NCBI GenBank assembly: GCA_009746045.1
Contig: RPFO01000299.1
Span: 2,176,130 to 2,233,629, forward strand
Reading direction: 5' to 3'
DNA from: Mesostigma viride
Taxonomy: Eukaryota > Streptophyta > Mesostigmatophyceae > Mesostigmatales > Mesostigmataceae
Length of the DNA stretch: 57,500 nt
The notes under the pieces were generated by a model, which saw only the letters and a program-made list of their open reading frames with translations, did not search any database and was not told the origin of the DNA. Positions 30,641-41,560 of this stretch are shown here, in pieces. A program made the translations under genes and the position numbers. The first letter of the stretch is position 1. Each line of letters opens with the position of its first letter.

Positions 30641-31142
30641 AGTAGGTAGAGAACGAGACGACTATCCCTTGCCACATACACCTTTTCAAGACCCCTTCCG
30701 CGTCCAGGATACGAAGCGACACTTCCTTGATAGGTAATGGGCGGGTCGCCTTCAAGCTAGGAGAGTAGTGCTGCCCGTTTCGGGACACGCTCTACCTAGA
30801 TGCTAGACCTGCTCGCAGCGGATAAATCCTTTCGTAGTTAGCCTGTCCTTCGCCTTGTTTTCCTGCTTACGGTTGTTTCCTGTCTTAGATAGGGGAGTAT
30901 TACTGTTCGGAGACGATTAGCGTCGCAGTACCTACACCTTTTTCCTTGTGCTGCTGCTTTATTAGACGGCCGCACCCGCAGAGATACGGGTCGCTGTGTT
31001 AGGACGAGCGCTGGACTATCCGGTCGCTGACTTAGGACGAGAGCTGGACAATTCCGCCCTCATTCTTCTTTCGGTGATCCAGATCGTCCAGATAAGTCGC
31101 CTACCCCTACCTCTTCTAGCGTGACGTCACAAGACCCACCAG

Positions 31143-31639
31143 GTGAGTTATCATGAGTCAACGTCGTGTTTTTACTGCGCCTTCCCATTCATCTAGTGAT
31201 AATAGCTTAGCTAAATATTACGTAGTTATTACCCCTCAATGGTCAGCCATTTTCCTCTCTTGGTCAGATGCTAGGAAGATAGTGCAAAATCGTACATATA
31301 ATGTAATTAGGTATAAGAAATTTGTTACCTTCGAGGAAGCTCAACAATTCCTTATAGACCATAGTGTATCAGATCTAGGCCTACACGTACGTTCTACTCC
31401 TCATGGTCGCCCTCCTGTAGAAGCTCTAGATTTTGCTACCCCTCCTTCGTCTCCCCCTAAGCGGGCTGCATCCTCATCTAGCTTAGATACTCCTCTCACC
31501 TTAGAATTCGGTTCCCTATCCATTACTGTTGTTAAAAAGGATTGATTTAAATTGTTTCCTTCTTTTAAGCCATTAAAAGCTTTTTCTTTTCTTTCCTTGC
31601 CTTAAATTAGGCCTTGTCCTTTATCCTTGTTGCTTTCAG
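31143..31639 (+). other. Predicted intron enclosing the accessory 5' ORF
   Basis: The donor is CAG|GTGAGT at 31142/31143, a consensus 5' splice site. The acceptor is TTGTTGCTTTCAG at 31639 with a good pyrimidine tract. The 31153-31545 ORF lies wholly inside. Removal would bring the leader next to the ATG at 31667 and the gag ATG at 31995. Confidence 0.55.
31153..31545 (+). CDS. Accessory ORF with RNase H1 N-terminal / viroplasmin-like domain
   Basis: 130 codons. Residues 21-70 (KYYVVITPQWSAIFLSWSDA, then YKKFVTFEEAQQFLIDH) fit the small RNA:DNA hybrid-binding domain found at the N-terminus of eukaryotic RNase H1 and in caulimovirus viroplasmin (YxV...G/SW...YKxF...EA). The C-terminal half is Pro/Ser-rich, with PPSSPPKRAASSSS. 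No RNase H catalytic domain is attached; the element's RNase H lies in Pol. It may bind replication intermediates, which is inference. Extra ORFs before gag are unusual in Gypsy elements. Confidence 0.65.
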   Translation: MSQRRVFTAPSHSSSDNSLAKYYVVITPQWSAIFLSWSDARKIVQNRTYNVIRYKKFVTFEEAQQFLIDHSVSDLGLHVRSTPHGRPPVEALDFATPPSSPPKRAASSSSLDTPLTLEFGSLSITVVKKD

Positions 31640-31666
31640 TTAGATTCTATCATTTACTTAATAAAA

Positions 31667-32002
31667 ATGGATCCAGTGGGTGGTAACATGTCGCCTATAC
31701 CTACCAATACTCCTACTATGAATAATAATAATAATACTAACAACCATAACAACAATCGTGGTAACCGACGGGACTCACTTGAAACGGTGCACCATCTCAC
31801 TCCTCAAGGTAATCTTCGTACCTCACCTCCTTCTCCTGTTGCTGGTGGTCGCCGTCGTCCCTCACTTACCCCTCCTACCTATGAACAACGTATGCAAGTC
31901 AGATTTAGTGATGACCCTTCCCTTACCCTGAACCAGGCCCCTGCCCCTCCTGCAACCTTGGCTCAACCCTCCAGCAGGTCCTCACTAACTAACAATGTTT
32001 AG
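31667..32002 (+). CDS. Small Asn/Pro/Ser-rich ORF overlapping gag
   Basis: 111 codons (MDPVGGNMSPIPTN, a run of Asn codons, then Pro/Ser-rich). It ends AAT GTT TAG, overlapping the gag ATG (31995) by 8 bases in another frame. It could be a separate leader protein, or the natural N-terminus of Gag if ribosomes shift or an indel has split the frame. No domain recognised. Confidence 0.5.
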   Translation: MDPVGGNMSPIPTNTPTMNNNNNTNNHNNNRGNRRDSLETVHHLTPQGNLRTSPPSPVAGGRRRPSLTPPTYEQRMQVRFSDDPSLTLNQAPAPPATLAQPSSRSSLTNNV

Positions 32003-33413
32003 GCCTCCTTCCCACCCTGTGCCTTCCATGCCTGCTCTTAACACGGGTCGTGCCTCTGCCCCTGTCGGTCCTTCTGGGCGCCCTAGTGCAGTTCCCTTTT
32101 ACCCACCTGCTTCCTGGTCCTACCCTGAGACGGCCTATGAGGCAGCCCAGGTCCCTACCCGTGTGGCTGATTTAGAAGTTAATAGTGATTTCAGCACCAT
32201 GCCCCTAGATGATAGAAATTATGATCATTTTGCCTATTCCTCTCTTCGTGAGCAATATACTGTCCCCTTCTCTTATGGGCACCAGCCTGAAACGGTGGCC
32301 CCTTCTAGACCCCTACCCAAGACTTTTCCTCTTCCTTCCTTCTATCCCGCTTATGTAGCAGTGGAAGATAGTGGCCCTATGGGAAAAACTGACTCTTCTA
32401 ATCCCCCTAAGCCCCCTGCTCTTCCCCTCTTTGCTAACCTTCCCAAGCTGGATGTCAAGTCTACCCCTCAACAGTTTTTCACCTTTATTATGTTGCTTAC
32501 CCAGAACACAGAGTCGTGGCAGAATCATAATAGATGGCGTCTTTCTGATGCTGTATTAGTTCCTCACTATCTTACAACCTGTATTACTCCTGAGCTTGCT
32601 AACCTCATTCAGTGTGAGTCTTTGGCCTCTCATGCCTACCCTAACTCTGTAGCAGAATTGTTTAAGCGTTTAGAGAACCATTTAGTCCCTCCTGATTCAG
32701 ATTGGCAGGATAGATTAGCCTTTGGTACCTTGCAGCAGGGTACTAAATCATTTAAGGAGTATATGAAAGAGTTTGATGCTCAGATGGTACGAATTAGGGA
32801 TTTGTCGGGTGCAGAAGTACGTGCTCGCTTCCTCCAAGGCCTCAGTAGACCCTTATTACGTGAAGTCAAGCGCCAGTTCTCTGCCTACCGTTTTACTGAT
32901 CTGCCCCTCAAGCATGTGCGCCAGCATCTCTTGCGTGTAGCAGATTTCTTCACCACCCCTTCTCTTCCTACCCGTTCCCGTATTAATAATATTATCCTTA
33001 CCCCTGAGGAGGAGAACTCCTATGTAGAAGAATTAGATATCTGTGTTACTGACCTTTCAGCCCTTGATGTCTCTCATATCACATGCTATCATTGTAAGGA
33101 AGTAGGTCATCTTAAACGTGAGTGCCCCAAGTTCCTTTCGGGTGCTCCCCCTCATCCCGACGCTCGCCCTCCTCGTACCCCTCAGCGTGCTCCTATTCGT
33201 CCTACTTCAGGACGCATTCCCTCAGCTACCCCTAGTAGGCTGAATGCTGTGCAGGCAGGACCCCCAGGGTTCCCCTATGATAATCAGGCTCCCGCACCCT
33301 CTTCGCTCCCTCGTGACCCTCCAGCAGTGGCTTTTTCGCCAGGGTCTTCTTCGGGGTTAGTTCCTATGGATTTGGGGGGGAGGGGGAACAGTAGGCCTGT
33401 CAGCCGGGGGTAA
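31995..33413 (+). CDS. Gypsy Gag with CCHC zinc knuckle
   Basis: 472 codons. A Pro-rich N-terminus (about 1-150) precedes a retrotransposon gag domain (about 155-330; LDVKSTPQQFFTFIMLL, FGTLQQGTKSFKEYMKEFDA, ARFLQGLSRPLLREV). The zinc knuckle CYHCKEVGHLKREC lies at about 366-379, followed by a Pro-rich tail ending GRGNSRPVSRG. Pol residues resume in the +1 frame directly over the stop codon. Confidence 0.88.
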   Translation: MFRPPSHPVPSMPALNTGRASAPVGPSGRPSAVPFYPPASWSYPETAYEAAQVPTRVADLEVNSDFSTMPLDDRNYDHFAYSSLREQYTVPFSYGHQPETVAPSRPLPKTFPLPSFYPAYVAVEDSGPMGKTDSSNPPKPPALPLFANLPKLDVKSTPQQFFTFIMLLTQNTESWQNHNRWRLSDAVLVPHYLTTCITPELANLIQCESLASHAYPNSVAELFKRLENHLVPPDSDWQDRLAFGTLQQGTKSFKEYMKEFDAQMVRIRDLSGAEVRARFLQGLSRPLLREVKRQFSAYRFTDLPLKHVRQHLLRVADFFTTPSLPTRSRINNIILTPEEENSYVEELDICVTDLSALDVSHITCYHCKEVGHLKRECPKFLSGAPPHPDARPPRTPQRAPIRPTSGRIPSATPSRLNAVQAGPPGFPYDNQAPAPSSLPRDPPAVAFSPGSSSGLVPMDLGGRGNSRPVSRG

Positions 33414-34253
33414 CCTGGACAGGTCCTTAGATAGTACCCCAGATAAAAATTTTTGCCTGCCTGTTTTTATAACCTCTGTAGGAGCTGAATCTTCCCTACC
33501 ACTACGTGTGCGTCCTCTTATGTTCTTGAATGGTGGTTTAACCGTCCCTCACACTGTTGTAGACCCTTCTTGCATGCTGATGAACTCTTGAATGTCTCTG
33601 TGTTGGTAGATAGCGGTGCGGCTAGCTCCTTTGTGAGCGAGGCCCTAGTTAGGCGTTTAGGACTAGTCCCTACCCCTCACACCAAACCTGTCACTGTTCA
33701 TTATGCTGATGGTCGCACCAGTCATTCCCCGGGTACGGTGTCCCTTCCCCTGGTCATACAAGGACGTACTGTCAACCTGACGGCCACTATAGGCCCTATC
33801 ACTACCGCTGATGTATTACTAGGATTAGATTGGCACCAGGATAATAAGATTACTATTAATTATGATACCATGGTCATTTGGTTTCCAGATAGCTCTTACT
33901 GGGTACCGGAACGTCATTATAGATTGGAAAATTTATCCTTGGTAGATATTACTCCTCCTACACCTGTTGATCCTCCTGTAAGACCTATACCTGAAGTATT
34001 AATGTCCAATGATGAGTTGCGTTCTGAACTAAAGGAATATGGATATTTATTATGTATGTTCCTTCAGTTAGAAGTACAGGAGATACCTATCACTAATAAT
34101 AGTGTGGATATAGATATAAACACAGTGGATACAATAGGAGTGGGATTTACTGAAAATGAAATAGTAAGATACATGGCTGTGATAGATTCCTCAAAGTTTT
34201 TGAAGAAAAGACTCCTTCTTATCCTCCTCCTCGTTCTGTTTTACACCGTGTAG
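33412..34253 (+). pseudogene. Gypsy Pol: aspartic protease (frameshifted)
   Basis: From 33412 the +1 frame (relative to Gag) reads NLDRSLDSTPDKNF...PLMFLNGGLTVPHTVVD. At about 33570 a frame change leads to VSVLVDSGAASSFVSEAL, the Asp-Ser-Gly-Ala catalytic loop, and later ADVLLGLDWHQ, the retropepsin C-terminal motif. A further indel near 34200 separates it from RT. Confidence 0.8.
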
Positions 34254-35690
34254 TTATCAAGGACGGTGCAGTTCCTACGCACTCTCCGATGTATAGAATG
34301 GGCCCTACCGAGTTAAAGGAACTAAAACAGATTTTAGTGTCACTATTAGAAGCAGGATTGATAGAGCCTAGTAACTCTCCCTACTCAGCTGGTGTCCTGT
34401 TAGTTCCTAAGCCAAATGGCAAGTTTCGCCTAGTTACTGATTATAGGAAGTTGAATGATATTACTGTGAAGTCTAAATACCCTCTACCTCGTATTGATGA
34501 TATATTTAATAAGGTTAAAGGTTCCACTTGTTTCACAGTACTGGATTGTGCGGATGGTTTTTGGCAGTTGCGGATAGCTCCTGAGGATTGCCATAAAACC
34601 GCCTTTGCTACCCCTTTTGGTCATTACCAGTTTAGAGTAGCGGCTATGGGACTCTGTAACTCGCCTGCCTCTTTTCAAATGTTAATGAATGAAGTGCTTA
34701 GACCTGTTATGGGAAATTCTCACCTTCCTCAGGTGTCCTCTGATTTAAAGGATCCTTCCTTCTCCTCTGTTTCTTTATCTGAGCATGACCGTTCTTGTGC
34801 TCAAGCTTACTTAGATGATATTCTTATTTACTCTCCTGATTTTGAAACGCACCTACGTGATTTAAAGAAAGTATTAGAAATAATGGCTGAAAATTCTTTG
34901 TGGGCGCGCCGTGCTAAAGTTCGTTCGGGTAGGAGTGTCCCATTTTTAGGGCACGTTCTGTCAGATGCCGGGGTCGCTACCGACCCGGATAAAACTAAGT
35001 CAATTCAGGAATGGCCTACTCCTACCGACGTTAAAGGTGTACGTAGTTTCCTAGGAATTGCTTCTTACTATAGGCGTTTTATCCCGCGTTTCGCAACTAT
35101 AGCAGCCCCTATTAATCATTTATTAAAGAAGGATATCCCCTTTGTTTGGAGTAGTGAATGTCAGTCGGCTTTTCAGTGTCTAAAATCCCTACTCCTTTCC
35201 CCTCCTGTACTCATCCTACCGGATACTACTAAACCCTTTGTTGTGGCTACAGATGCTAGTAAGTAGCTATAGGGGCGTCCTTCTCCAGGATCAGGGTCAG
35301 GGCTTACAGCCAATTGAGTATATCTCTAGGACAATGCTCCCTGCGGAGCGTAACTATCCCGTACACCAGCAGGAACTCTTAGCGGTGGTGTATTGTTGCC
35401 ACGCGTGGCAGCACTTTCTTAAAGGTGCTCAATTTGATGTCTGCCTGAATGAACCCTGTGAGCTAGATCCTTATAGGTTAGTTATCCAAACGGATCATCG
35501 TCCCCTTACCCATCTTCTCTCCCAACCCAACCTTACCCCTCGGCAAGCGCGCTGGATGGAATTTTTAGCACAGTTTTCCCCTTTTAAACTTCAGTATGTC
35601 AAGGGTGTAGATAACATAGTACCAGATGCACTCTCTCGTCGTGCAGACTATTCCTTTTCGAGGACCTTGATGTTCTCAATACTACTCTAG
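34254..35690 (+). pseudogene. Gypsy Pol: reverse transcriptase and RNase H (frameshifted)
   Basis: The main open frame is 34289-35266: GLIEPSNSPYSAGVLLVPK, FRLVTDYRKLND, FTVLDCADGFWQLRI, FGHYQFRVAAMGLCNSPASF, AYLDDILIYS (catalytic YLDD), ending in the RNase H start VVATDASK. After a one-base shift near 35262, RNase H continues to 35690 (YISRTMLPAERNYPVHQQE, VIQTDHRPLTHLL, VKGVDNIVPDALSRR). The RT carries a short insertion between its palm motifs (about 34725-34800). Confidence 0.88.
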
Positions 35691-35701
35691 TTCCTACTAC
35701 T

Positions 35702-37465
35702 ATGGGTGTAACCCCTTATGGTGAACTACCTGATGATGAATCCTATGCCTACCTCTTTCATACAGCTGTTCGCATGCCTGATCTCCTTTCTCACGTAGGA
35801 CTCTCTCTCCCGTGTGAGGCCCTTCCCGTGGCCTCGGTGGGGGGGGAGGGGAAAAATAAAATTTCTATACCGCTTAGCCATATAGCGACTAGGTCAGGAA
35901 AGTCTTATGAAAACGTAGTCCCTCTAGGACCTCCCCTTCTCTTTGGCAAGGCGGTAGGAGATCTCTTTAAACCTGTTCTGGATACCTCTGTAGCGATGCC
36001 TACCTCTGATCTTGAACGCCTTATTAGTAGATTTACGGCCACTGAGCCGGAAGCATTAGCTGCCATTGCTGCACATCCCCAACAATTAGGCAAGCACCCT
36101 TGTAAATTTGTAGGTGGGTTTTTATATGTGCAGATAGCAGATTCTCCCCCTCAATGGCGCCTGTATGTCCCTCCTATCTGTCGCTCCTCCTTGCTCTTTG
36201 AGTTGCATGACTTAGCTGCTCATCAGGGTGGTAAACGGGTACGGGACCTAGTAGCCCGCTCTTATTACTGGCCTTCCCTTTATAAGGATGTAGATGAGTA
36301 TGTTAGAACTTGTCAATCTTGCCAGGAATGAAACCCAATAACGTAGGACAGATAGCAGAACCTAGGACCTTGCCTGACCCCATCATGCCTTGGGATTCTA
36401 TCATGATGGATTTTGTAGGACCTTTTAGAAAGAATGATAGGGGCAATGCCCAATCCTTGTGTTCATAGATCGTTTTACTCGTATGTGCCATCTCGTGCCG
36501 TGTCCTTTAGAACTCACAGCACGTGATTGCGCACGCCTATACCTCAATAATGTATACAGATATCATGGTTTGAGTAGGCAGTTTATTAGTGATAAGGATA
36601 AGTTATTTACCTCAGATTTTTGGCAGCAGTTTTTCGCTGCCATCGGTACCAAGGTTACCTACGGTACTGCCTACCACTCCTCCTCCTCTCATTTAGTAGA
36701 GCGTCTTAATAGGGTAGTGGAAGAAGCGCTTAGGCACTATGTTAATGGCTCGGGAAGTGATTGGGAGGATTATTTATGTTTGGTAGAGTTCTCCCTCAAC
36801 AATTGCCCCAGCTGCGCATGGATATACGCCCTTCTTCCTAGATACTGGTAGACAGCCCTTACCCCTACCTCTCTCTTAGCTAGTCCTCTACGGGACAAGG
36901 ATGATGTGTCCCGAGATACTGTAGAAGGTGTACAGTCCTTACTAGATAGAATGAAAACTGCTCATGACCACGCGATCTCAGGGTACCAAAAAGCTCAGTC
37001 TAAGTACCTTGCTAGGTTGCGTGCCTCCTTAGATAGAAGAGCACCTGAGATAGAAATAGGAGATCTAGTATTAGTAGAAGGCCCCCGTGTTGGCCGTTTT
37101 GCTCATAAGTTTGAAGCAGAACTTAAGGTCAAACTTAGGCCCGCCTTCTTAGGACCCTTCCATGTTTGTCTAGAGTAGGAAATTTCTTATATAAAGTCGA
37201 TATCCCTACCTCTTGGCAGACACATTCAAACACCTTCCATAGGAGCCAGCTGAAACTGTACCACCCTAGTACGTTCGCTGGTAGAGAGCTAGCGCCTGCC
37301 CCTTTAGAGCATAACCCTGACACTGGGGAAGTAGAAGACGAAGTAGAAAGCATCGTGGCCCATAGAGATATCAAAAAGGGCCGCGGTACCCAGCGTCAGT
37401 ATAAAGTGAAGTGGATGTATGCTCGTAGTGAAGTAGATAAGGTTGGTATACGGAGAGTGAGCTAG
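35702..37465 (+). pseudogene. Gypsy Pol: integrase with chromodomain-like C-terminus (frameshifted)
   Basis: 35702-36331 ends with the H2C2 zinc domain (HDLAAHQGGKRVRDLVARSY then CQSCQE). A stop follows at once, and the DDE core continues in other frames: PWDSIMMDFVGPF, IDRFTRMCHLVPCP, SRQFISDKDKLFTSDFWQQF, YHSSSSHLVERLNRVVEEAL. 36906-37178 holds the GPY/F-like region (GDLVLVEGPRVGRF). 37166-37465 ends VESIVAHRDIKKGRGTQRQY followed by KVKWMYARSE, which resembles a chromodomain, so the element may target chromatin marks. Confidence 0.82.
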
Positions 37466-37591
37466 ATGGGTGTAGTCGCCTGCTGCAGGAATATAAAACC
37501 CTGCACAAGCTCTAGTTGTAGGCCTTCTCCTCTCTTATGTTATGTCTGCTGTCGACGGGTGGTTGGTTGTCCCCTCCCCTCCGCAGCCGTC

Positions 37592-39914
37592 ATGTCAGAG
37601 CCTACCCCTCCGGCTGAGCGCCCGCTGCCGTCCCTGCCCCTACCGGACCCTGAGCTGTACTTCGAGGCCCTTCCGGGCCGTTGGGTGTCACGGTCCAGTT
37701 TCCCGGGTGGCGTCGTGCATCCGGCCCTCCAGGCCCAGCATTCGGGTTTAGTCAGGGCGGCTCTCTTCGGGGTCACGTGGTACGGTCCCTCCCCTGCTGA
37801 ACCGCATCAGCTTGTTTTGCACGGGTTCGACGATGCCGGCCACTGTTTGCTAGAATGTGGCTCCAGCTGTCCAGCCCTGGGACAGATAGCTGCGGTTCTC
37901 CAGTGCCCCAGGGTGTTTTCCTACCTTTCTACCCCTGTGGGCCGCTCCTGCCTACGGGATGTGTTCCCCTGGCTTCCGGCCGAGGGTGATGCGGAAATAG
38001 ATGAGAACCCCTGCGACCTTCTACGGGCCGTAGAGTTCATGGAGATAGCAGACCAGACAGCGGGCGTAGGATTGGGCGACCCTACTCCTACGGACGCGCC
38101 GGTAGAGGCACAGTATTCTCCTGAGTATTCGGCCTCCCCTGCGGCGTCCTCCTCTTCAGTGTCGGCGCCTTCCCCTGTCCCGTCTTCACCAAGGTCGGTC
38201 CTGTGCGCATCGGTGGAGCCTACCCCTTTGGGCTCTGGTCGTGAGCCTGATCCTCTTCGGCGACAGTTTCTGCGATGCAGGCGCAGATCCAGTCCCTGAC
38301 GGCGGCCTTCGGGGCCTTCATGGCGGCCCAGGCGCACGCTCCAGCCACGCCAGGTGGGGTGTCTGCCGCAGCTGTGCCCCCTTCCCCTTCGGTCGCCTCG
38401 ACGTCTACGGGTCCGTCTGTGCCGCGCGAGCCCTCGGCGGCTGCGGTCCCTCTGTTGCTGCGGCTCCTACGCCTTCGGCTACCTCTGCGCCTGCTACTGA
38501 CGTACCTGCGCCTCGGCGCGAGTCCACCGTCCCAGCGGCCGCGCCCGTCGCCGCCGCGTCCGAGCCGCCCACCACGTCAGCGCCGCCCTCGCGGGGTTTC
38601 TTCAGCGACCCGGGCGGTCTTCCCAGGCTTTGGGAGGGCGGTCCTCCGCAGAGGATCCCGGTGCCTGACTGGAGCTTGGACGGTAACCAGTCGTATGCCG
38701 GATTGCCTGTCCCCACGGGCCCTATTTTCAACATGTGGCCTGGTGGTGCTCCGCCCCCAGAGACCGGCGCGCCAGTTGCGGAGGCGGGTCCGTCGCGACC
38801 CCCTGCGGCATCGGGTCCGACGCGGCCCCCTGTTGTACCGGCGCCGTCTGCGTCTGTGCCGGTTCCTACCCCTTCGTCGGCCCCTGTCCCTTCGGCCCCG
38901 CGGTCTTTGGCTGCGGTTGTTCGGTCCAGTGGCTCTGACCCGCGCGCCACCCGCGCTGCCGATTCCCTTCGGGAGTTGTCAGAGGGCGATCGGGATCGGG
39001 CCCCTTCTGTGGTGCATGCGACTCCGGAGTCGCGCGACACGCCTGTCTTTGGGTATGGTATGTCTGCGCTCGCCTGCCGCCAGTGTGACCTGCCGCGCGC
39101 CTCCGCCGAGCTTGCCATTTCGCCCATGTCCTACGGGTTCTCCCAGGTGTGTCGGGCGCCGCGGGACCGTGGCCTACCAGTTGAGACTGATCGGCCTCCT
39201 TTCGACATGGTTATTTTAGCTGATCCGGTGTTCCAGGGTGAGATCCTGGTTCGGCGCGTCCTGTATCGCTGGGCTAGGCGCCACAATGACTTGGACACCT
39301 ACGGCGGGTTCCAGTGGGCTTACCCTCCGCCTCTGGGCATTATGGCCTCAGATGCCCTTACGGTAGAGTTTCCTGCGGTGCCGGGTGCCACGTACAGCAC
39401 GGTCCTTCAGCCCATCCTAGAGTGGGATGCCCGTCGTCCAGCGCCCATCCCGGGCCAGGGTTTGGACTCTCGGGGTCATCCTCCTCCCCGGGCTAGCGAC
39501 TACCTCGAGACGTTCGGGTCGCGACAGTGTGCCCGTCGGTGGCGCTCCCGTGAGATTCGGCATATCCGGTTGTGGCCGTCCAACGTGGAGCCCCTGGTAG
39601 ATCTGTTTTTCCCGACGGGTATGCGCCCTCGGATCCGGTACCATCGCCTGCTCCTGCGGGCTCTCTGCCTGATCGCGGTAGAGCCTTTCCTACGCCTCTT
39701 TGCCTGTGGTTTCCTGGACTGGGCCCGGGGCCAGGTCGTTCTTACGCAGCATAGGTATTACTGGGCCTTCCTGGGTCTTTTTCCTGACGGCGTGTGGGCC
39801 GATGTTTTCCTCACTGTAGATAGGCACGACAATGCTGAGGATGTGTCTCACTACCAGGCGTACCTGGATGTCCTGCTGGCCTCCCGTGGTACCTACCAGA
39901 CGGATGGCCATTAG
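37592..39914 (+). pseudogene. Large unknown third ORF in env position (frameshifted)
   Basis: Coding-like sequence begins at the ATG at 37592 (MSEPTPPAERPLPSLPLPDP). It passes through three frames (changes near 38270 and 38450) and ends at 39914; joined, it would be about 770 residues. The N-part includes GLVRAALFGVTWYGPSP, the middle is Ala/Pro/Ser-rich, and the C-part is Trp/Tyr/Leu-rich (RLWPSNVEPLVDLFF, LLLRALCLIAVEPFLRLFAC, YYWAFLGLFPDGVWADV). I recognise no domain and see no clear signal peptide. A strong splice acceptor (CCCCTCCCCTCCGCAG, ending 37586) lies 5 bases before the ATG. The GC-rich codon use differs sharply from the AT-leaning gag-pol. Confidence 0.65.
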
Positions 39915-40270
39915 ATAGAGGGCCTTAGGCCCGACCTGAGGGTGTTGTCCCTCCGGTATATAGAGTCGCCCTCACGTTCTGGCCAGTTGACTGGTCGTTC
40001 TTGGTCCTTGGTGCTGATTTGTTTACTCTGTGTGTCCTGCCCAGTGCCGTTCCCCCCGGCAAGGACTTTGTTCCAGGCAGTTAGGGGAACCTACCACCAG
40101 GCTTGGTGCTGGCTAACCCTACACCTCCCGGCGTGGTGGTGGAGACCGTGTGAACTATTGGTGCTTTGTATCTTGGATGGCCTGCCGATTGTGTTGGTGT
40201 GTGCTGGGTGCATTAGGTTTCCTACCCTTGTTTCCTCCCTGTGCGTAGGGAGAGGGCTCCCTACCTTTGT

Positions 40271-40281
40271 GGGGGGGGAGG
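40271..40281 (+). other. Gypsy polypurine tract
   Basis: GGGGGGGGAGG directly precedes the 3' LTR, the expected plus-strand primer. Confidence 0.8.
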
Positions 40282-40858
40282 TGTTACGTCGCGTAACAAT
40301 TCGTTGTAGTTACGGACGTAAATTAGGTCTTTTGCCTCGGTTGTCCCTAGGTTTACGTGTAGCTCCTACCGGGACACTATTGTCCTCGTAACAGTACCGT
40401 GGTACATTGGGTGCCTTTGGGGCGCCGCGCCGCGTACTTTACTAGTGGTCCTGATCCTTTGGTAGGATGTAGTGGACCAGCGTGCATCTGTAGATGTAGT
40501 GGACCAGCGTGCATCTGTAGGCGAGGGCCATGTCGGCCCGAGCGTGTTGGACCGTTGGTGACCATTTATGCACGTTCTACCCCTCGTGTGTGCACTCGGC
40601 GTGTGTTAAATGAATTGACACATTTAGGCTTGGGTCACGGCAGTGTAGTTGTGTTTCCTTCCTCTATTCCTGGAGTAAACGGGTTTTGGTAAATGGTTGT
40701 ATGGCGTATTATAGTAACACATATGTTAATGCATTGAGATCAGCTCCGTCACGTTCGTCTTCCGCCAGAGGTTTGTGTAGAGGAGGCCTGACCAGTTTAG
40801 GTAGTATCAGGCCCATTAGAGGTAGAGGTGCATGGAGGTAGATATCCAAGACGTAACA
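40282..40858 (+). repeat. Gypsy 3' LTR
   Basis: 577 bp, TGTTACG...CGTAACA, matching 30053-30621 with scattered substitutions and a few small insertions. The tandem ~27-bp pair is retained. Confidence 0.9.
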
Positions 40859-41560
40859 GTGGATGAGAAAGGTGGATTCGGTCAAGGGGCCGGGAGGGGG
40901 CCCAGAGGTCCGCGGCAGAGCGCTGAAGGATGGAAAAGAGGGGGGCGAGCTGAAGGCGGGGGCGGGACCAGTTGGTCAGGTTTTCAGGTCGGTGAGAAAC
41001 CCGGCCGTCAGGTCCATGCAGTGCGGAGGCGACTAATCTAATGCTCTGAAGGCGCCGGCACAGGTCCAGAAGAGAGGCGTACGACCCATAAAACACGAGC
41101 TCCAGTATATCCTGATGGGTAGCATGTCGAAAAAGCCGGGTCCGGGGCGTCGTCGAAGGTGGAAAATAACCCGTCGACGTCAAAGTCGCGCTCAGACCAG
41201 CTCGGTTCGGTTGGGCGGCTGCGTTTGGGCTCAGGCGAGGCTGAAGGCAAGGCATGAAGCCTGGCCGAGGGTGCTGGGCGACCACCAGTGCGCGACTAGT
41301 GTCACCGCTGCCTGCCGGGCTTGAGGGCGAAGCTGCAGTCGGCCTGCGGACGTATTTTCATTGCCGAGCGCAGCCGCCAGGCTGCATTGCGTCGAGGAGC
41401 GTTTGCTCGTCATATATTGCGTACGTAATAGTTTCGGAAAATTATATCAGCATGTGCGTCTTAGAAAGACGAAGCGATATTCACAGCTGAATTCGGCGCT
41501 CAAACGTGAAAGTTATGAGCTCCGCCGTCAGCCATGGCTATACCTCGTGGCTCGTGACAT
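40859..41560 (-). pseudogene. LINE ORF1 N-terminal part and 5'UTR, right of the Gypsy insertion
   Basis: Minus-strand frames give SASPEPKRSRPTEPSWSERD and, in a second frame, DILELVFYGSYASLLDLC, paralleling SASPEPKKP...WSEF and ECIEVLQFLEQERKLF in the intact ORF1 at 48458-49819. The region 41400-41560 matches the 5'UTR of that copy (TGCGTCTTAGAAAG, CTCCGCCGTCAGCCAT). With 29165-30052 this forms one LINE split by the Gypsy element. Confidence 0.72.

Larger units (their letters stand above)
30053..40858 (+). mobile_element. Gypsy-type LTR retrotransposon with two accessory ORFs
   Basis: A 10,806-bp element with LTRs 30053-30621 and 40282-40858 (inverted ends TGTTACG/CGTAACA), a primer-binding site, a polypurine tract and a 4-bp target duplication. 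Order: leader; ORF with an RNase H1 N-terminal (viroplasmin-like) domain inside a predicted intron; small Asn-rich ORF; Gag; protease; RT; RNase H; integrase (H2C2 and DDE core) ending in a chromodomain-like segment; then a large unknown GC-rich ORF; 3' LTR. RT before integrase plus the chromodomain-like end indicates the Gypsy chromovirus group. The LTRs differ by about 8 substitutions and several indels, so it is older than the Copia insertion. Pol carries several frameshifts. Confidence 0.9.

Noticed and set aside
38405-39127. 240-codon minus-strand ORF
   Set aside because: Shadow of the GC-rich Ala/Pro/Ser coding region of the Gypsy third ORF; no domain and no start context.
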